A DNA stretch of 64,000 bases, taken from the NCBI GenBank assembly GCA_944383825.1, contig CALWRA010000004.1:1-64000 (forward strand). The letters are read 5' to 3'. Source of the DNA: an uncultured Acetatifactor sp. (GTDB lineage: Bacteria > Bacillota > Clostridia > Lachnospirales > Lachnospiraceae). This document shows positions 1 to 8,364 of this stretch, in pieces. How positions within the stretch are numbered: the stretch's first letter is position 1; every line of letters starts with the position of its first letter. A program made the translations under genes and the position numbers. The notes below the pieces were generated by a model. It did no database searches. It was not told the DNA's origin and was given only the letters and a program-made list of their open reading frames with translations.

Positions 1-1
1 C

Positions 2-1003
2 GAGCCCATCGTCATGGACGGGATCAAGACAAAGAAGCTGGTGGAAAATGCGGAAATGGATTTTGCCGAGCTGATGTTTCAAATGTATGCGGAACCGGGC
101 AACTCCTACGGCGATATAACCCGGTACTTTGTCAAACACTCCATCAAGGTTTATGACAAGGCTCTCCAGCGGGCGTTTATCTCCAAACTGCTGAGAAACC
201 CCGTTTATGTCCAGGCTGATATGGACATCTACGAATACTTCAAAGCCCAGGGCGTAAAAATCGAAAGTCCCCCGGAAATGTTCACAGGGGACAATAGCTG
301 TTATCTCTATCAAGGGCGCGAGGGCGAGGAGCAAATTCTTGTGATTGCCCCGCACCAGGGCCGCATTTCTTCCCAGCTCTGGCTGACTGTTCAGCGCAAG
401 CTGTCACAGAACACCTCTTTCCAGAATGGCCGCAAATGCCATAATACATGGCTGGCCGGGAAAATCAAGTGCGGGCGCTGCGGCTATGCGCTGGCTGCTC
501 TGAGAGCCCAAAATGGCGTTACCTACCTGCGGTGCAAACAGCGGGCGGAAAACGGGAGCTGTGAGGGGGCTGGTACGCTGACAGCGCAAAACATGGAGGC
601 GTTTGTGTACGGCGAGATGGTTAAGAAGATGCGGAAATTCCACACGCTGAAAGGCGGAAAGGAACAAAGCTACAATCCGAAGCTGACCGCCGCCCGTGTT
701 GCCCTTGCAAAGACGGAGGGCGAGATCGAGAAACTTCTGGACACTTTGTCCGGAGCAAATCCGCTGCTCCTGCAATACGCAAACACCCGCATTGAGGAAC
801 TGGACGCGGAACGTCAAAAGCAGCTCCGGCTGGTTGCAGACTTGACCGCTAATTCTGTTTCCACTTCACAGATTGATAGCATTACGGGCTATCTTGACGA
901 TTGGGAGTCCGTGAACTTTGACGATAAGCGCAAGGTGGTTGATATTCTCATATCACAAATTGACGCTACCAGTGAGGGTGTTACAATCCACTGGAAGATC
1001 TAA
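2..1003 (+). CDS. Large serine recombinase, C-terminal part (5' end outside window)
   Basis: The frame is open from the first base of the window, so this is the 3' part of a longer gene; the ATG at 14 is internal. The visible 333 or so residues read as the recombinase domain followed by a zinc ribbon (CGRCGY near residue 155 of the visible part, with later Cys residues in RCKQRA and GSCEG) and a C-terminal coiled-coil segment rich in Glu, Lys and Leu. This order is that of large serine integrases, which integrate and excise phages, ICEs and other elements by strand exchange at att sites. The N-terminal catalytic resolvase domain must lie upstream. The gene ends 39 bases before a disrupted chromosomal reading frame, which fits its being the terminal gene of an integrated element. 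Family call is firm; the element type is unknown. Confidence 0.9.
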   Translation, partial: EPIVMDGIKTKKLVENAEMDFAELMFQMYAEPGNSYGDITRYFVKHSIKVYDKALQRAFISKLLRNPVYVQADMDIYEYFKAQGVKIESPPEMFTGDNSCYLYQGREGEEQILVIAPHQGRISSQLWLTVQRKLSQNTSFQNGRKCHNTWLAGKIKCGRCGYALAALRAQNGVTYLRCKQRAENGSCEGAGTLTAQNMEAFVYGEMVKKMRKFHTLKGGKEQSYNPKLTAARVALAKTEGEIEKLLDTLSGANPLLLQYANTRIEELDAERQKQLRLVADLTANSVSTSQIDSITGYLDDWESVNFDDKRKVVDILISQIDATSEGVTIHWKI

Positions 1004-1041
1004 AACCTTTTCACTTGGCATTATGCCTTTGTATAAAATAG

Positions 1042-1332
1042 TTTGAAAAAACAAAACATTTTAAAGGAATTAAATGGCTCCATCATATTCTTACGCAACT
1101 TGGAAAATATTCATTGGATATATTCATGTGGCATATTATGATTCAGCGCTTTTGGGTGCTTTATGGCGGAGGTGTTTCAAACATATGGCTGAAAAGAATT
1201 CTGGCGTATTTTACAATGTTGATGTTGCCGGTTTTTGGAAGGCAATTATTCGAGATTATGAAAAATAAAGTAAAATATTTATCATTTCACAGAGAAGCAG
1301 AAAACGGCGGAAAAGAAAGTCCCCGCACTTGA
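1042..1332 (+). pseudogene. 3' remnant of an acyltransferase-3 (OafA-like) gene cut by element insertion
   Basis: Read in the frame of the ATG at 1114 but starting after the stop at 1039-1041, this stretch is open and contains LGKYSLDIFMWHIMI, which resembles the C-terminal transmembrane signature of acyltransferase family 3 proteins (typically LGkySL-IYl-H). A further hydrophobic helix follows (ILAYFTMLMLPVFGRQ) and then a basic cytoplasmic tail. No start codon with a ribosome binding site is present, and the upstream sequence belongs to the integrated element. I read it as the truncated 3' end of an integral membrane O-acyltransferase gene interrupted by the recombinase-bearing element; the attachment junction should lie between about 1004 and 1042. 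The family call rests on one motif and hydrophobicity. Confidence 0.5.
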
Positions 1333-1357
1333 CACTTTCTGAAAGTTACTTTACAAT
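1329..1357 (+). promoter_or_regulatory. Sigma-A promoter of the yicC operon
   Basis: TTGACA at 1329-1334, exactly 17 bases, then TACAAT at 1352-1357. It lies about 50 bases before the YicC start and just past the acyltransferase remnant, so the housekeeping operon has its own promoter. Confidence 0.8.
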
Positions 1358-1406
1358 AAAATGAAGTATGCGGCAGTATAATGCCGCTGCCCGGATTGGA
1401 GCACAT

Positions 1407-2285
1407 ATGATAAAGAGCATGACTGGTTTCGGCAGGTGCGAAATTGCAGAGCAGGACAGGAAGTTTATTGTGGAGATGAAGTCCGTAAATCACCGTTATC
1501 TGGATGTCAACATTAAAATGCCCAAGAAACTGAACTATTTTGAATCTGCTGTCCGCAGCGAGCTGAAGAAATATATCTCCAGGGGCAAGGTGGATATTTT
1601 CATCAGTTACGAAGACTTTTCGGAGAAGATTGCGAACGTTTGCTATAACAGGGAAGTGGCAGAGGAATATCTGAAGTATCTGCGGCAGATGGCTCAGGAT
1701 TTTGGACTGGAGGATGACGTCAGAGTGTCCACTCTGTCAAAATATCCAGAGGTCTTTACCATGGAAGAGCAGGCGGCGGACGAAGAGGCGCTATGGAAGG
1801 AGCTGCAGAGGGCTGTGGACGGCGCCGCGCAGAAGTTTGTGGACGCCCGAATAGAGGAGGGCTGCCATTTAAGGGACGATCTTCTCAATAAGCTGGAAGG
1901 CATGGGGGAAATGGTTGATTTTGTGGCAAGGCGTTCTCCCTTGATTATGAAACAGTACAGGGAAAAGCTGGAGGAAAAGGTGAGGGAGCTTTTGGAGGAT
2001 GCCTCGGTGGACGAAGACAGACTCCTTTTAGAGGTGACCATTTTTGCCGACAGGGTCTGCGTGGATGAGGAAGTTGTGCGTCTTCGCAGCCATATGGAAA
2101 CCACACGGAACGCTCTTCTGGAGGGCGGAAGTATCGGCAGAAAGCTGGATTTTCTGGCGCAGGAGATGAACAGGGAGGCCAATACCATTCTTTCCAAGGC
2201 CAATGATCTGGAAATTTCCAATTGTGCTATAGAGCTGAAAACAGAAATAGAAAAAATCCGGGAGCAGATTCAGAATATAGAATAG
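1407..2285 (+). CDS. yicC: YicC-family endoribonuclease
   Basis: The product (about 292 residues) begins [10 protein letters not shown], the near-invariant YicC start, and continues with [13 protein letters not shown]. The C-terminal half holds the DUF1732 region ending near [17 protein letters not shown] and a final helix. YicC proteins are endoribonucleases (YicC/YloC family) linked to RNA turnover and stationary-phase survival. I chose the ATG at 1407 over the ATG at 1368 because GGAG lies 5 bases upstream and homologues start here. It is first in a tight run with remA, gmk and rpoZ, an order widespread in Clostridia and Bacilli (yloC-remA-gmk-rpoZ). Family is certain; the cellular RNA targets are not visible from sequence. 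Confidence 0.93.
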   Translation: MIKSMTGFGRCEIAEQDRKFIVEMKSVNHRYLDVNIKMPKKLNYFESAVRSELKKYISRGKVDIFISYEDFSEKIANVCYNREVAEEYLKYLRQMAQDFGLEDDVRVSTLSKYPEVFTMEEQAADEEALWKELQRAVDGAAQKFVDARIEEGCHLRDDLLNKLEGMGEMVDFVARRSPLIMKQYREKLEEKVRELLEDASVDEDRLLLEVTIFADRVCVDEEVVRLRSHMETTRNALLEGGSIGRKLDFLAQEMNREANTILSKANDLEISNCAIELKTEIEKIREQIQNIE

Positions 2286-2292
2286 AGGAACT

Positions 2293-2583
2293 ATGAATCA
2301 GTTAATTCACATCGGCTTTGGGAATATTGTAAATACAGAGAAGATTATCGCTATTGTAAGCCCTGATTCGGCGCCAATAAAGCGCCTTGTACAGAAGGCC
2401 AGGGAAATGGGGACGGCGGTGGACGCCACTCAGGGCCGCAAAACAAAATCAGTCCTGATTATGGATAGCAGCCAGATTGTGCTTTCGGCGCTTCTGCCGG
2501 AAACCATAGCTGGCCGGGCCCAGTCCGGAGAGGCAGGAGAGGAAGAGGCAAAGCAGGAAGACTCCGGAAAAGCAAAGACATAA
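2293..2583 (+). CDS. remA: RemA-like extracellular matrix regulator (DUF370)
   Basis: A 96-residue protein starting [22 protein letters not shown] and containing [20 protein letters not shown], both characteristic of RemA/DUF370. In Bacillus subtilis RemA is a ring-forming DNA-binding protein that activates biofilm matrix and osmoprotection genes; whether it has that regulon here is unknown. The last 25 or so residues are acidic and variable ([14 protein letters not shown]) and longer than in Bacillus. It lies 7 bases after yicC and is followed by gmk, the conserved neighbourhood of this family, so an operon is likely. Confidence 0.9.
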   Translation: MNQLIHIGFGNIVNTEKIIAIVSPDSAPIKRLVQKAREMGTAVDATQGRKTKSVLIMDSSQIVLSALLPETIAGRAQSGEAGEEEAKQEDSGKAKT

Positions 2584-2636
2584 GAGAAAGAGAGAAAAGA
2601 TCGGTTAGAGCTGAAATGGGAAGAGGAGGGCCAGAA

Positions 2637-3269
2637 ATGGAAAAAGGGATTTTAATTGTGATTTCAGGCTTTTCGGGAGCCGGCAAGGGGACTATTGTAA
2701 AGAAGCTTCTTAAGACATATGACAATTATGCCCTGTCTGTTTCCATGACCACGAGATCTCCCAGAGAGGGGGAGCGGGAAGGAATAGAATATTTTTTTAC
2801 CGATCAGGAAAGCTTTAAAAGGGAAATCAGTGCAGGGGGCCTGATCGAGTACGCTATGTACTGCGGCAATTATTACGGTACCCCAAGAGGGTATGTGGAG
2901 GACCAGCTTCAGGCGGGCAGGGACGTGATTCTGGAGATTGAGATTCAGGGAGCCCTTAAGATAAAGGAGCAGATTCCCGAGTGTCTTCTTCTTTTTGTGA
3001 CGCCTCCAAGCGCAAAGGAGCTGGAGAGGAGGCTTACGGACAGAGGCACGGAGAGCGATGATGTGATTCGCAGACGGCTTGCCCGGGCCAGCGAGGAATC
3101 GGAAGGCATGGAGGCCTATGACTATATTGTGGTGAACGACAAACTGGACGAATGCGTCAGGGAGATTAACGGCCTGGTGGACGCAGCGCGCAGAGCGCCC
3201 GTACGCAGAAAGGCATTTATAAAAGAAATCAGAGACGAGCTGAAGGAGTTCGCGAAAGGAGCAGAGTAA
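2637..3269 (+). CDS. gmk: Guanylate kinase
   Basis: Phosphorylates GMP (and dGMP) to GDP with ATP, an essential cytoplasmic step of purine nucleotide supply. The P-loop GFSGAGKGT sits at residues 10-18, followed by SVSMTTRSPREGE and the GMP-binding EYFF and EYAMYCGNYYGTP segments. Length (210 residues) is normal. I chose the ATG at 2637 rather than that at 2616: GAGGAGG at 2623-2629 is 7 bases upstream, and the protein then begins MEKGILIVISGFSG as in homologues. The stop codon overlaps the rpoZ start by one base (taATG), implying translational coupling. Confidence 0.97.
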   Translation: MEKGILIVISGFSGAGKGTIVKKLLKTYDNYALSVSMTTRSPREGEREGIEYFFTDQESFKREISAGGLIEYAMYCGNYYGTPRGYVEDQLQAGRDVILEIEIQGALKIKEQIPECLLLFVTPPSAKELERRLTDRGTESDDVIRRRLARASEESEGMEAYDYIVVNDKLDECVREINGLVDAARRAPVRRKAFIKEIRDELKEFAKGAE

Positions 3270-3511
3270 TGTTACATCCATCTTATTCTGACCTAATGAA
3301 GGTCGTAAACAGTGACGTGGAGCCGGGAGAGGCGCCGGTGGTTAACAGCCGTTATTCCATTGTGATGGCCACATCAAAAAGGGCAAGGCAGATCATTGCA
3401 GGAGAGGAGCCTTTGGTGGAAGGTAAGGATAAAAAGCCTCTTTCCATTGCCGTGGAGGAACTCAATCAGGGAAAAATTAAAATTTTAGGTGACGAAGATA
3501 CAGAAGAATAA
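3269..3511 (+). CDS. rpoZ: RNA polymerase omega subunit
   Basis: An 80-residue omega subunit, which helps assemble RNA polymerase by holding the beta-prime C-terminus. The core RYSIVMATSKRARQI and the later KPLSIAVEELNQGKI are the conserved omega elements. It overlaps the gmk stop by one base and is the last gene before a strong terminator at 3556-3590, so yicC-remA-gmk-rpoZ probably form one transcript. Acidic C-terminus (GDEDTEE). Confidence 0.95.
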   Translation: MLHPSYSDLMKVVNSDVEPGEAPVVNSRYSIVMATSKRARQIIAGEEPLVEGKDKKPLSIAVEELNQGKIKILGDEDTEE

Positions 3512-3555
3512 CTTCCTGGGAAATTTGCGGGGAGGAGCCGCTTCAGGGAAAAGCC

Positions 3556-3590
3556 GGGCTGCCATAAAACTTTGTGAGGCAGCCCTTTTC
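3556..3590 (+). terminator. Intrinsic terminator after rpoZ
   Basis: Perfect 8-bp stem GGGCTGCC (3556-3563) / GGCAGCCC (3578-3585) followed by TTTTCCTTT. It separates the yicC-rpoZ unit from rimO, although some read-through is possible because no obvious promoter follows before rimO. Confidence 0.8.
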
Positions 3591-3610
3591 CTTTGCGGAG
3601 AAAGGTTTTT

Positions 3611-4957
3611 ATGAAGATATTGTTTATATCGCTGGGCTGCGACAAAAATCTGGTGGATTCGGAAATGATGCTGGGAATGCTTTCGGAAAAAGGTTTTTCA
3701 TTTACCGACGACGAAAATGAGGCGGATATTGTAGTGGTGAATACCTGCTGCTTCATCGGAGACGCCAAGGAGGAGAGCATTCATACGCTGCTGCAGATGG
3801 GCGAGCTCAAGGATCAGGGGCGCATCAAGGTCTTGATTGCCGCAGGGTGTCTGGCTCAGCGTTACCGAGAGGAGATACAAAAGGAGATTTCTCAGGTGGA
3901 CGCCATTGTGGGTACTACAGCCATAGCAGATATTGCAGCTGCAGTGGAGGAGGCGCTTGCCGGGAAGTCTCTCAATCACTACAAGGATATTAATGCGGCG
4001 CCGGTTACAGGCAAAAAACGTGTGGTGACTACCGGAGGACATTTTGCCTATCTGAAGATTGCTGAAGGATGTGATAAGCGCTGTACTTACTGCATTATTC
4101 CCAAAGTAAGGGGAAGCTATCGCAGTGTTCCTATGGAAAGCCTGACGGAGGAAGCCCGGCGTCTGGTGGAAGGCGGTGTAAAAGAACTGATTCTGGTGGC
4201 TCAGGAAACCACTCTCTATGGTGTGGATCTGTACGGGAAAAAAAGTCTTCCTGAGCTGCTGCGCCGTCTGTCGCAGATAAGCGGCCTTTACTGGATCAGA
4301 ATTCTGTACTGCTATCCTGAGGAAATCACGGATGAACTGATAGAAACCATAGCCAGTGAGCCGAAGGTATGCCATTATCTGGATATTCCCATTCAGCATG
4401 CCTCCGATGTCATTTTGCGGCGCATGGGAAGAAAAACCAGCCGGGAAGAGCTCCAGAGCATGATAAAAAGGCTTAGGAAGAAGATTCCGGACATCTGCCT
4501 GAGAACAACGCTGATCAGCGGATTTCCGGGGGAGACTCAAGAGGATTTTGAAGAGTTGTACCGCTTCGTGAACGAGATGGAATTCGACAGGCTGGGAGTC
4601 TTTCCTTATTCCAGGGAGGAGGATACTCCGGCGTCCTCCATGCCCGATCAGATAGAAGAGTCAGTAAAGGAGAAAAGGAGAGACGAGCTTATGGAGCTTC
4701 AGCAGGCCATCGCCTTTGAGAAAGCAGAGGATTCAGTGGGACAGATTCTTACGGTGATGGTGGAGGGCAAGGTGGCGGATGAGGACGCCTATGTGGCCCG
4801 GACCTACAGAGATGCTCCCAATGTGGATGGGTACCTGTTCATCAATACCTCCGCACCCCTGATGACAGGCGACTTTGTGAAGGTCCTGGTTACCGGTTCA
4901 AACGAATATGATTTGATTGGAGAAATATATCATGAGCAAAATGAATTTACCCAATAA
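3611..4957 (+). CDS. rimO: Ribosomal protein uS12 methylthiotransferase RimO
   Basis: Radical-SAM enzyme that adds a methylthio group to the conserved Asp of ribosomal protein S12. It begins MKILFISLGCDKNLVDSE; the N-terminal UPF0004 domain supplies Cys residues of the auxiliary [4Fe-4S] cluster (GCDKN, NTCCF, AGCLAQRY). The radical-SAM CxxxCxxC is seen in EGCDKRCTYCIIPKVRG near residue 155. A TRAM-like domain ends the protein. LGCDKN and CCFI mark RimO rather than MiaB or MtaB. The start at 3611 (ATG) is preferred over the upstream in-frame TTG at 3593 because GGAGAAAGG lies just upstream. It overlaps pgsA by 26 bases. Confidence 0.95.
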   Translation: MKILFISLGCDKNLVDSEMMLGMLSEKGFSFTDDENEADIVVVNTCCFIGDAKEESIHTLLQMGELKDQGRIKVLIAAGCLAQRYREEIQKEISQVDAIVGTTAIADIAAAVEEALAGKSLNHYKDINAAPVTGKKRVVTTGGHFAYLKIAEGCDKRCTYCIIPKVRGSYRSVPMESLTEEARRLVEGGVKELILVAQETTLYGVDLYGKKSLPELLRRLSQISGLYWIRILYCYPEEITDELIETIASEPKVCHYLDIPIQHASDVILRRMGRKTSREELQSMIKRLRKKIPDICLRTTLISGFPGETQEDFEELYRFVNEMEFDRLGVFPYSREEDTPASSMPDQIEESVKEKRRDELMELQQAIAFEKAEDSVGQILTVMVEGKVADEDAYVARTYRDAPNVDGYLFINTSAPLMTGDFVKVLVTGSNEYDLIGEIYHEQNEFTQ

Positions 4958-5495
4958 GCTGACAATTTTCAGAATGATTATGATTATTCCCTTTGTGGTG
5001 CTTCTGCTGGGAGGTCATGCCGGGTGGTTTGGAGAAAGCGCCGCTTTGACAGATCTGATTTCCCTGGGGATTTTTATCATTGCCAGCCTGACAGATCTAA
5101 TAGATGGAAAAATTGCCAGGAAATATAATCTTGTGACCAATTTCGGGAAATTTATGGATCCTCTTGCGGATAAGCTGCTGGTGTGTTCCGCTTTGATTGC
5201 GCTGGTGGAAATGGGCAGAATTCCTTCATGGATGGTCATTATCATTATCAGCAGAGAATTTATTATCAGCGGCTTTCGGCTGGTTGCCTCCGATAACAAT
5301 GTAGTGATTGCGGCCAGCTACTGGGGAAAATTCAAGACCACCTTCCAGATGCTTATGGTATGCCTGATGATTGCGAATATTTCACAGCTTCGTATTCTTA
5401 CGGATGCGGTTATGTGGATCGCTCTGGCGCTTACATTGATTTCCCTTGTGGATTATCTGATGAAGAATAAGGATGTGATGAAGGACACAAAATAA
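4932..5495 (+). CDS. pgsA: CDP-diacylglycerol-glycerol-3-phosphate 3-phosphatidyltransferase
   Basis: Makes phosphatidylglycerol-phosphate from CDP-DAG and glycerol-3-phosphate in the membrane. The CDP-alcohol phosphotransferase signature DG-x2-AR-x8-G-x3-D-x3-D is present as DLIDGKIARKYN followed by FGKFMDPLADK. Four or five hydrophobic helices; about 187 residues, normal length. It begins MSKMNLPNKLT, a typical start, inside the rimO 3' end with TTGGAG upstream, so translation is probably coupled. Its substrate comes from CdsA encoded at 23.4 kb in this window. Confidence 0.95.
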   Translation: MSKMNLPNKLTIFRMIMIIPFVVLLLGGHAGWFGESAALTDLISLGIFIIASLTDLIDGKIARKYNLVTNFGKFMDPLADKLLVCSALIALVEMGRIPSWMVIIIISREFIISGFRLVASDNNVVIAASYWGKFKTTFQMLMVCLMIANISQLRILTDAVMWIALALTLISLVDYLMKNKDVMKDTK

Positions 5496-5561
5496 AGTTT
5501 GTTCATGCAAAGAAAGATGTGCGGAATAGGCATGCGGCAACAGGATGAGAGGGAGAGCGAT

Positions 5562-6803
5562 ATGACAGTTGAGCTTATTTGTGTGGGAACGGAGCTGCTT
5601 TTGGGCAGCATTGTCAATACGAATGCGGCCTATCTGGCGGAAAAATGTGCCGATCTGGGTCTTTCCTGTTATTTTCAGACAGTGGTGGGGGACAATGAAG
5701 AGCGCCTTTCACTGACTCTGTCCCAGGCGGTAAAACGATCTGATATTGTGATTCTCTGCGGAGGACTGGGGCCCACCGAAGACGATTTGACCAAGGAGAC
5801 GGCTGCAAGGGTGTGCGGTGTGGAGCTGGAACTCTCCCAGAGTGTAAAGGAATCCATCAGAGCGTACTTTGAAAAAAGGGGAATGGATGCTGCGGAAAAT
5901 AACTGGAAACAGGCGATGATTCCCCGGGGGGCGCAGATAATGGTGAATCACAACGGGACTGCTCCGGGAATCATAATGGAGACCGGAGGATGCCTTCTGA
6001 TTCTTCTGCCGGGGCCTCCAAATGAACTGATTCCCATGTTTGAGGAAAGCGCGGCTCCTTACCTCAGAAAGCTTACTCCGGAAGTGATTTTTTCCAGAAC
6101 GGTGAAAATTGGGGGCGGCTGTGAGAGCAAAGTTGAAATGCTGGTGAAGGATATGATTGACAGACAGTCCAATCCTACCATTGCCACCTATGCCAAGACC
6201 GGAGAAGTGCATATTCGGGTGACTGCAAAGGCTTCCGGCCTCAGGGAAGGTAAAAAGCTGGTGAAACCAGTGGTAAAGGAACTGAAAAAACGTTTTGGAG
6301 ATGCGGTATATAGCTCAGGCGAGGATTGTACTTTAGAAGATGCGGTGGTAAATCTTCTACATGCAAAAAAGCTGACTGCAGCCTGCGCGGAATCCTGCAC
6401 CGGAGGAATGCTCTCGGCAAGGTTGGTGAGTGTGCCGGGTGTGTCGGAGGTTTACAGGGCCGGGTTTGTCACGTACTCCAACAAGGCAAAGAAAAAATTA
6501 TTAAATGTAAAGTCTGAGACGCTGAAAAAGCATGGCGCGGTGAGCCGTAAAACTGCCAGGGAGATGGCGCTTGGAGCCGCCGCGGTATCCGGGGCGGATG
6601 TGACGGCGGCCATTACGGGAATTGCCGGGCCCGGCGGCGGCACGGAAAAAAAGCCGGTGGGGCTGGTATATATTGCTTGCAGTGTCAGGGGAAAAGTAAC
6701 GGTCAAGAAGTTTTTCTTCAACGGAAATCGCCAGAAGATCAGGGAAGCTGCGTGTACCTCGGCCTTGCTTTTGATGAGAAACTGCATTCTGCATTTTGGA
6801 TGA
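5562..6803 (+). CDS. cinA: CinA: competence/damage-inducible protein, NMN amidohydrolase
   Basis: Two-domain CinA of 413 residues. The N-terminal MoCF_biosynth-like domain (VGTELLLGSIVNTNAAYLA; CGGLGPTEDD near residue 68) is an ADP-ribose pyrophosphatase in studied homologues. The C-terminal domain (AESCTGGMLSARLVSVPGVS, TGIAGPGGGTEKKPVG) is the nicotinamide mononucleotide deamidase that recycles pyridine nucleotides. I chose the ATG at 5562 because it follows GAGAGGGAGAGCG and gives the family start MTVELICVGTE; the ORF extends further 5' without support. cinA directly before recA is a conserved order and links it to competence and recombination. Confidence 0.95.
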   Translation: MTVELICVGTELLLGSIVNTNAAYLAEKCADLGLSCYFQTVVGDNEERLSLTLSQAVKRSDIVILCGGLGPTEDDLTKETAARVCGVELELSQSVKESIRAYFEKRGMDAAENNWKQAMIPRGAQIMVNHNGTAPGIIMETGGCLLILLPGPPNELIPMFEESAAPYLRKLTPEVIFSRTVKIGGGCESKVEMLVKDMIDRQSNPTIATYAKTGEVHIRVTAKASGLREGKKLVKPVVKELKKRFGDAVYSSGEDCTLEDAVVNLLHAKKLTAACAESCTGGMLSARLVSVPGVSEVYRAGFVTYSNKAKKKLLNVKSETLKKHGAVSRKTAREMALGAAAVSGADVTAAITGIAGPGGGTEKKPVGLVYIACSVRGKVTVKKFFFNGNRQKIREAACTSALLLMRNCILHFG

Positions 6804-6888
6804 AGCAATAGAGGGGGCGGACGGCGAACTTTACATTGACACAGGCAGTAAAAACGCTTTTCCGGAGTTTTTGATTGGCATGAATGAA

Positions 6889-6937
6889 ATGTATCACAAG
6901 CACTTGCCGCAGCAAGGATTTTGTGATACATTTTTTA
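6889..6937 (+). terminator. Intrinsic terminator between cinA and recA
   Basis: An 11-bp inverted repeat, ATGTATCACAA (6889-6899) and TTGTGATACAT (6921-6931), followed by TTTTTTAT. It isolates recA from the upstream operon. The remainder of the 6804-7149 gap shows no gene I can support. Confidence 0.8.
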
Positions 6938-7149
6938 TATGGCGCCAGGGATAAAAATGAACTTTCGGCCCAATATCTTTATATCTCATCTTTTTGAACG
7001 CTTCGGCATTTCGCCGTGAATTTCATCAGAAAACAGGAAACAGTGAATGAGGGGGGATGCTTTTAAGGGAGTTTTATTGTACATTGAAAAAGGTAAGATA
7101 AATCAGAACTGAGAGTTAAGATTTGCTGCAGGAAAGCTGCAAAAAAGAG

Positions 7150-7178
7150 TTGACAAATACGAACGGATGTTTTATGCT
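7150..7178 (+). promoter_or_regulatory. recA promoter
   Basis: TTGACA at 7150-7155, 17-base spacer, TATGCT at 7173-7178. A LexA box fills the spacer and a second box lies just downstream of the expected start of transcription, so this is an SOS-controlled promoter. Confidence 0.85.
7160..7173 (+). promoter_or_regulatory. LexA (DinR) box 1 of recA
   Basis: cgaacggatgtttt matches the Gram-positive LexA box CGAAC-RNRY-GTTYC at all but the last base. It sits between the -35 and -10 of the recA promoter, where repressor binding would exclude polymerase. Confidence 0.75.
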
Positions 7179-7188
7179 GTTAAAAGCA

Positions 7189-7200
7189 GAACATTTGTTC
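7189..7200 (+). promoter_or_regulatory. LexA (DinR) box 2 of recA
   Basis: gaacatttgttc has the perfect GAAC-N4-GTTC core of Gram-positive LexA sites and starts about 10 bases after the -10 element. It is 29 bases from box 1, a little under three helical turns. Confidence 0.75.
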
Positions 7201-7221
7201 CTTGATGAAAAGGAGAACTTC

Positions 7222-8319
7222 ATGGAAAAAGACGAAAAACTGAAAGCATTGGACGCGGCCTTAAGCCATATTGAAAAGCAGTACGGCAAAGGAGCTGTGA
7301 TGAAGCTGGGAGATCCTTCCGCGCAGATGAATGTGGAGACCATTCCTACGGGTTCCCTGAGCCTTGACATTGCTCTGGGGCTGGGAGGAATTCCCCGGGG
7401 CAGAATTATTGAAATATATGGACCGGAGTCCAGCGGTAAGACGACAGTGACCCTACATATGATCGCCGAGGTTCAGAAAAGAGGAGGCATTGCGGGCTTT
7501 ATAGATGCGGAGCATGCTCTGGATCCTGTCTATGCCAAAAAGATAGGGGTGGACATTGATAATCTTTATATTTCCCAGCCTGACAATGGGGAGCAGGCCC
7601 TCGAGATTACGGAGACCATGGTGCGTTCCGGAGCTATTGACATCGTAGTGGTGGACTCGGTTGCGGCTCTTGTGCCAAAGGCGGAGATCGATGGCGATAT
7701 GGGAGATTCCCATGTAGGTCTGCAGGCCCGCCTTATGTCCCAGGCGCTGCGCAAGCTCACGGCGGTAATCAGCAAGTCCAACTGCTGTGTAGTTTTCATC
7801 AACCAGCTTCGTGAGAAAGTCGGAGTTATGTTTGGCAATCCGGAGACGACCACAGGAGGACGGGCTCTGAAATTCTATTCCTCCGTTAGGCTTGATGTAA
7901 GAAGAATTGAGGCATTGAAGCAGGGCGGAGAAGTGATCGGCAATCGAACGCGGGTTAAGGTTGTCAAGAACAAGATTGCGCCTCCTTTTAAAGAGGCTGA
8001 ATTTGACATTATGTTCGGCGAGGGAATCTCCATGGCGGGCGATATTCTGGATCTGGCGGCAAGCATTGATGTGGTCAATAAATCGGGAGCCTGGTATGCC
8101 TATAATGGTGCGAAGATTGGTCAGGGCCGTGAGAATGCCAAGCAATATTTAAAGGATAATTCTCAGGTCTGCGAGGAGATAGCGCAGAAGGTGCGCTCTC
8201 ACTTTGGCCTGGACTCAGCGGACAGGAAATCAGAAGCGGCCGGCGGCGATCCGGCGGGGAAAGATGAAATGAAGCCGGAAGGCGCCGCTAAGGGGACAAA
8301 GAGCAGAAGCGCTCAGTAA
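7222..8319 (+). CDS. recA: RecA recombinase
   Basis: The ATP-dependent strand-exchange protein and LexA/SOS co-protease. Walker A is GPESSGKTT (about residues 66-74), Walker B ends [10 protein letters not shown], the L1/L2 loop region includes [20 protein letters not shown] and [20 protein letters not shown]. About 365 residues, with a variable Ala/Gly/Lys-rich tail. The ATG at 7222 follows AAAGGAGAACTT; the ORF opens upstream from a TTG at 7123, but that stretch contains the promoter and LexA boxes, so it is not translated. recX follows 45 bases later. Confidence 0.98.
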   Translation: MEKDEKLKALDAALSHIEKQYGKGAVMKLGDPSAQMNVETIPTGSLSLDIALGLGGIPRGRIIEIYGPESSGKTTVTLHMIAEVQKRGGIAGFIDAEHALDPVYAKKIGVDIDNLYISQPDNGEQALEITETMVRSGAIDIVVVDSVAALVPKAEIDGDMGDSHVGLQARLMSQALRKLTAVISKSNCCVVFINQLREKVGVMFGNPETTTGGRALKFYSSVRLDVRRIEALKQGGEVIGNRTRVKVVKNKIAPPFKEAEFDIMFGEGISMAGDILDLAASIDVVNKSGAWYAYNGAKIGQGRENAKQYLKDNSQVCEEIAQKVRSHFGLDSADRKSEAAGGDPAGKDEMKPEGAAKGTKSRSAQ

Positions 8320-8364
8320 ATATTGAAAATGAGCGAACACCCGCTGAAGCGGACGGGGGGCAAC

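Noticed and set aside
1074-1268. 64-codon plus-strand frame
   Set aside because: Overlaps the acyltransferase remnant in another frame and has no family features; the remnant frame carries a recognisable motif.
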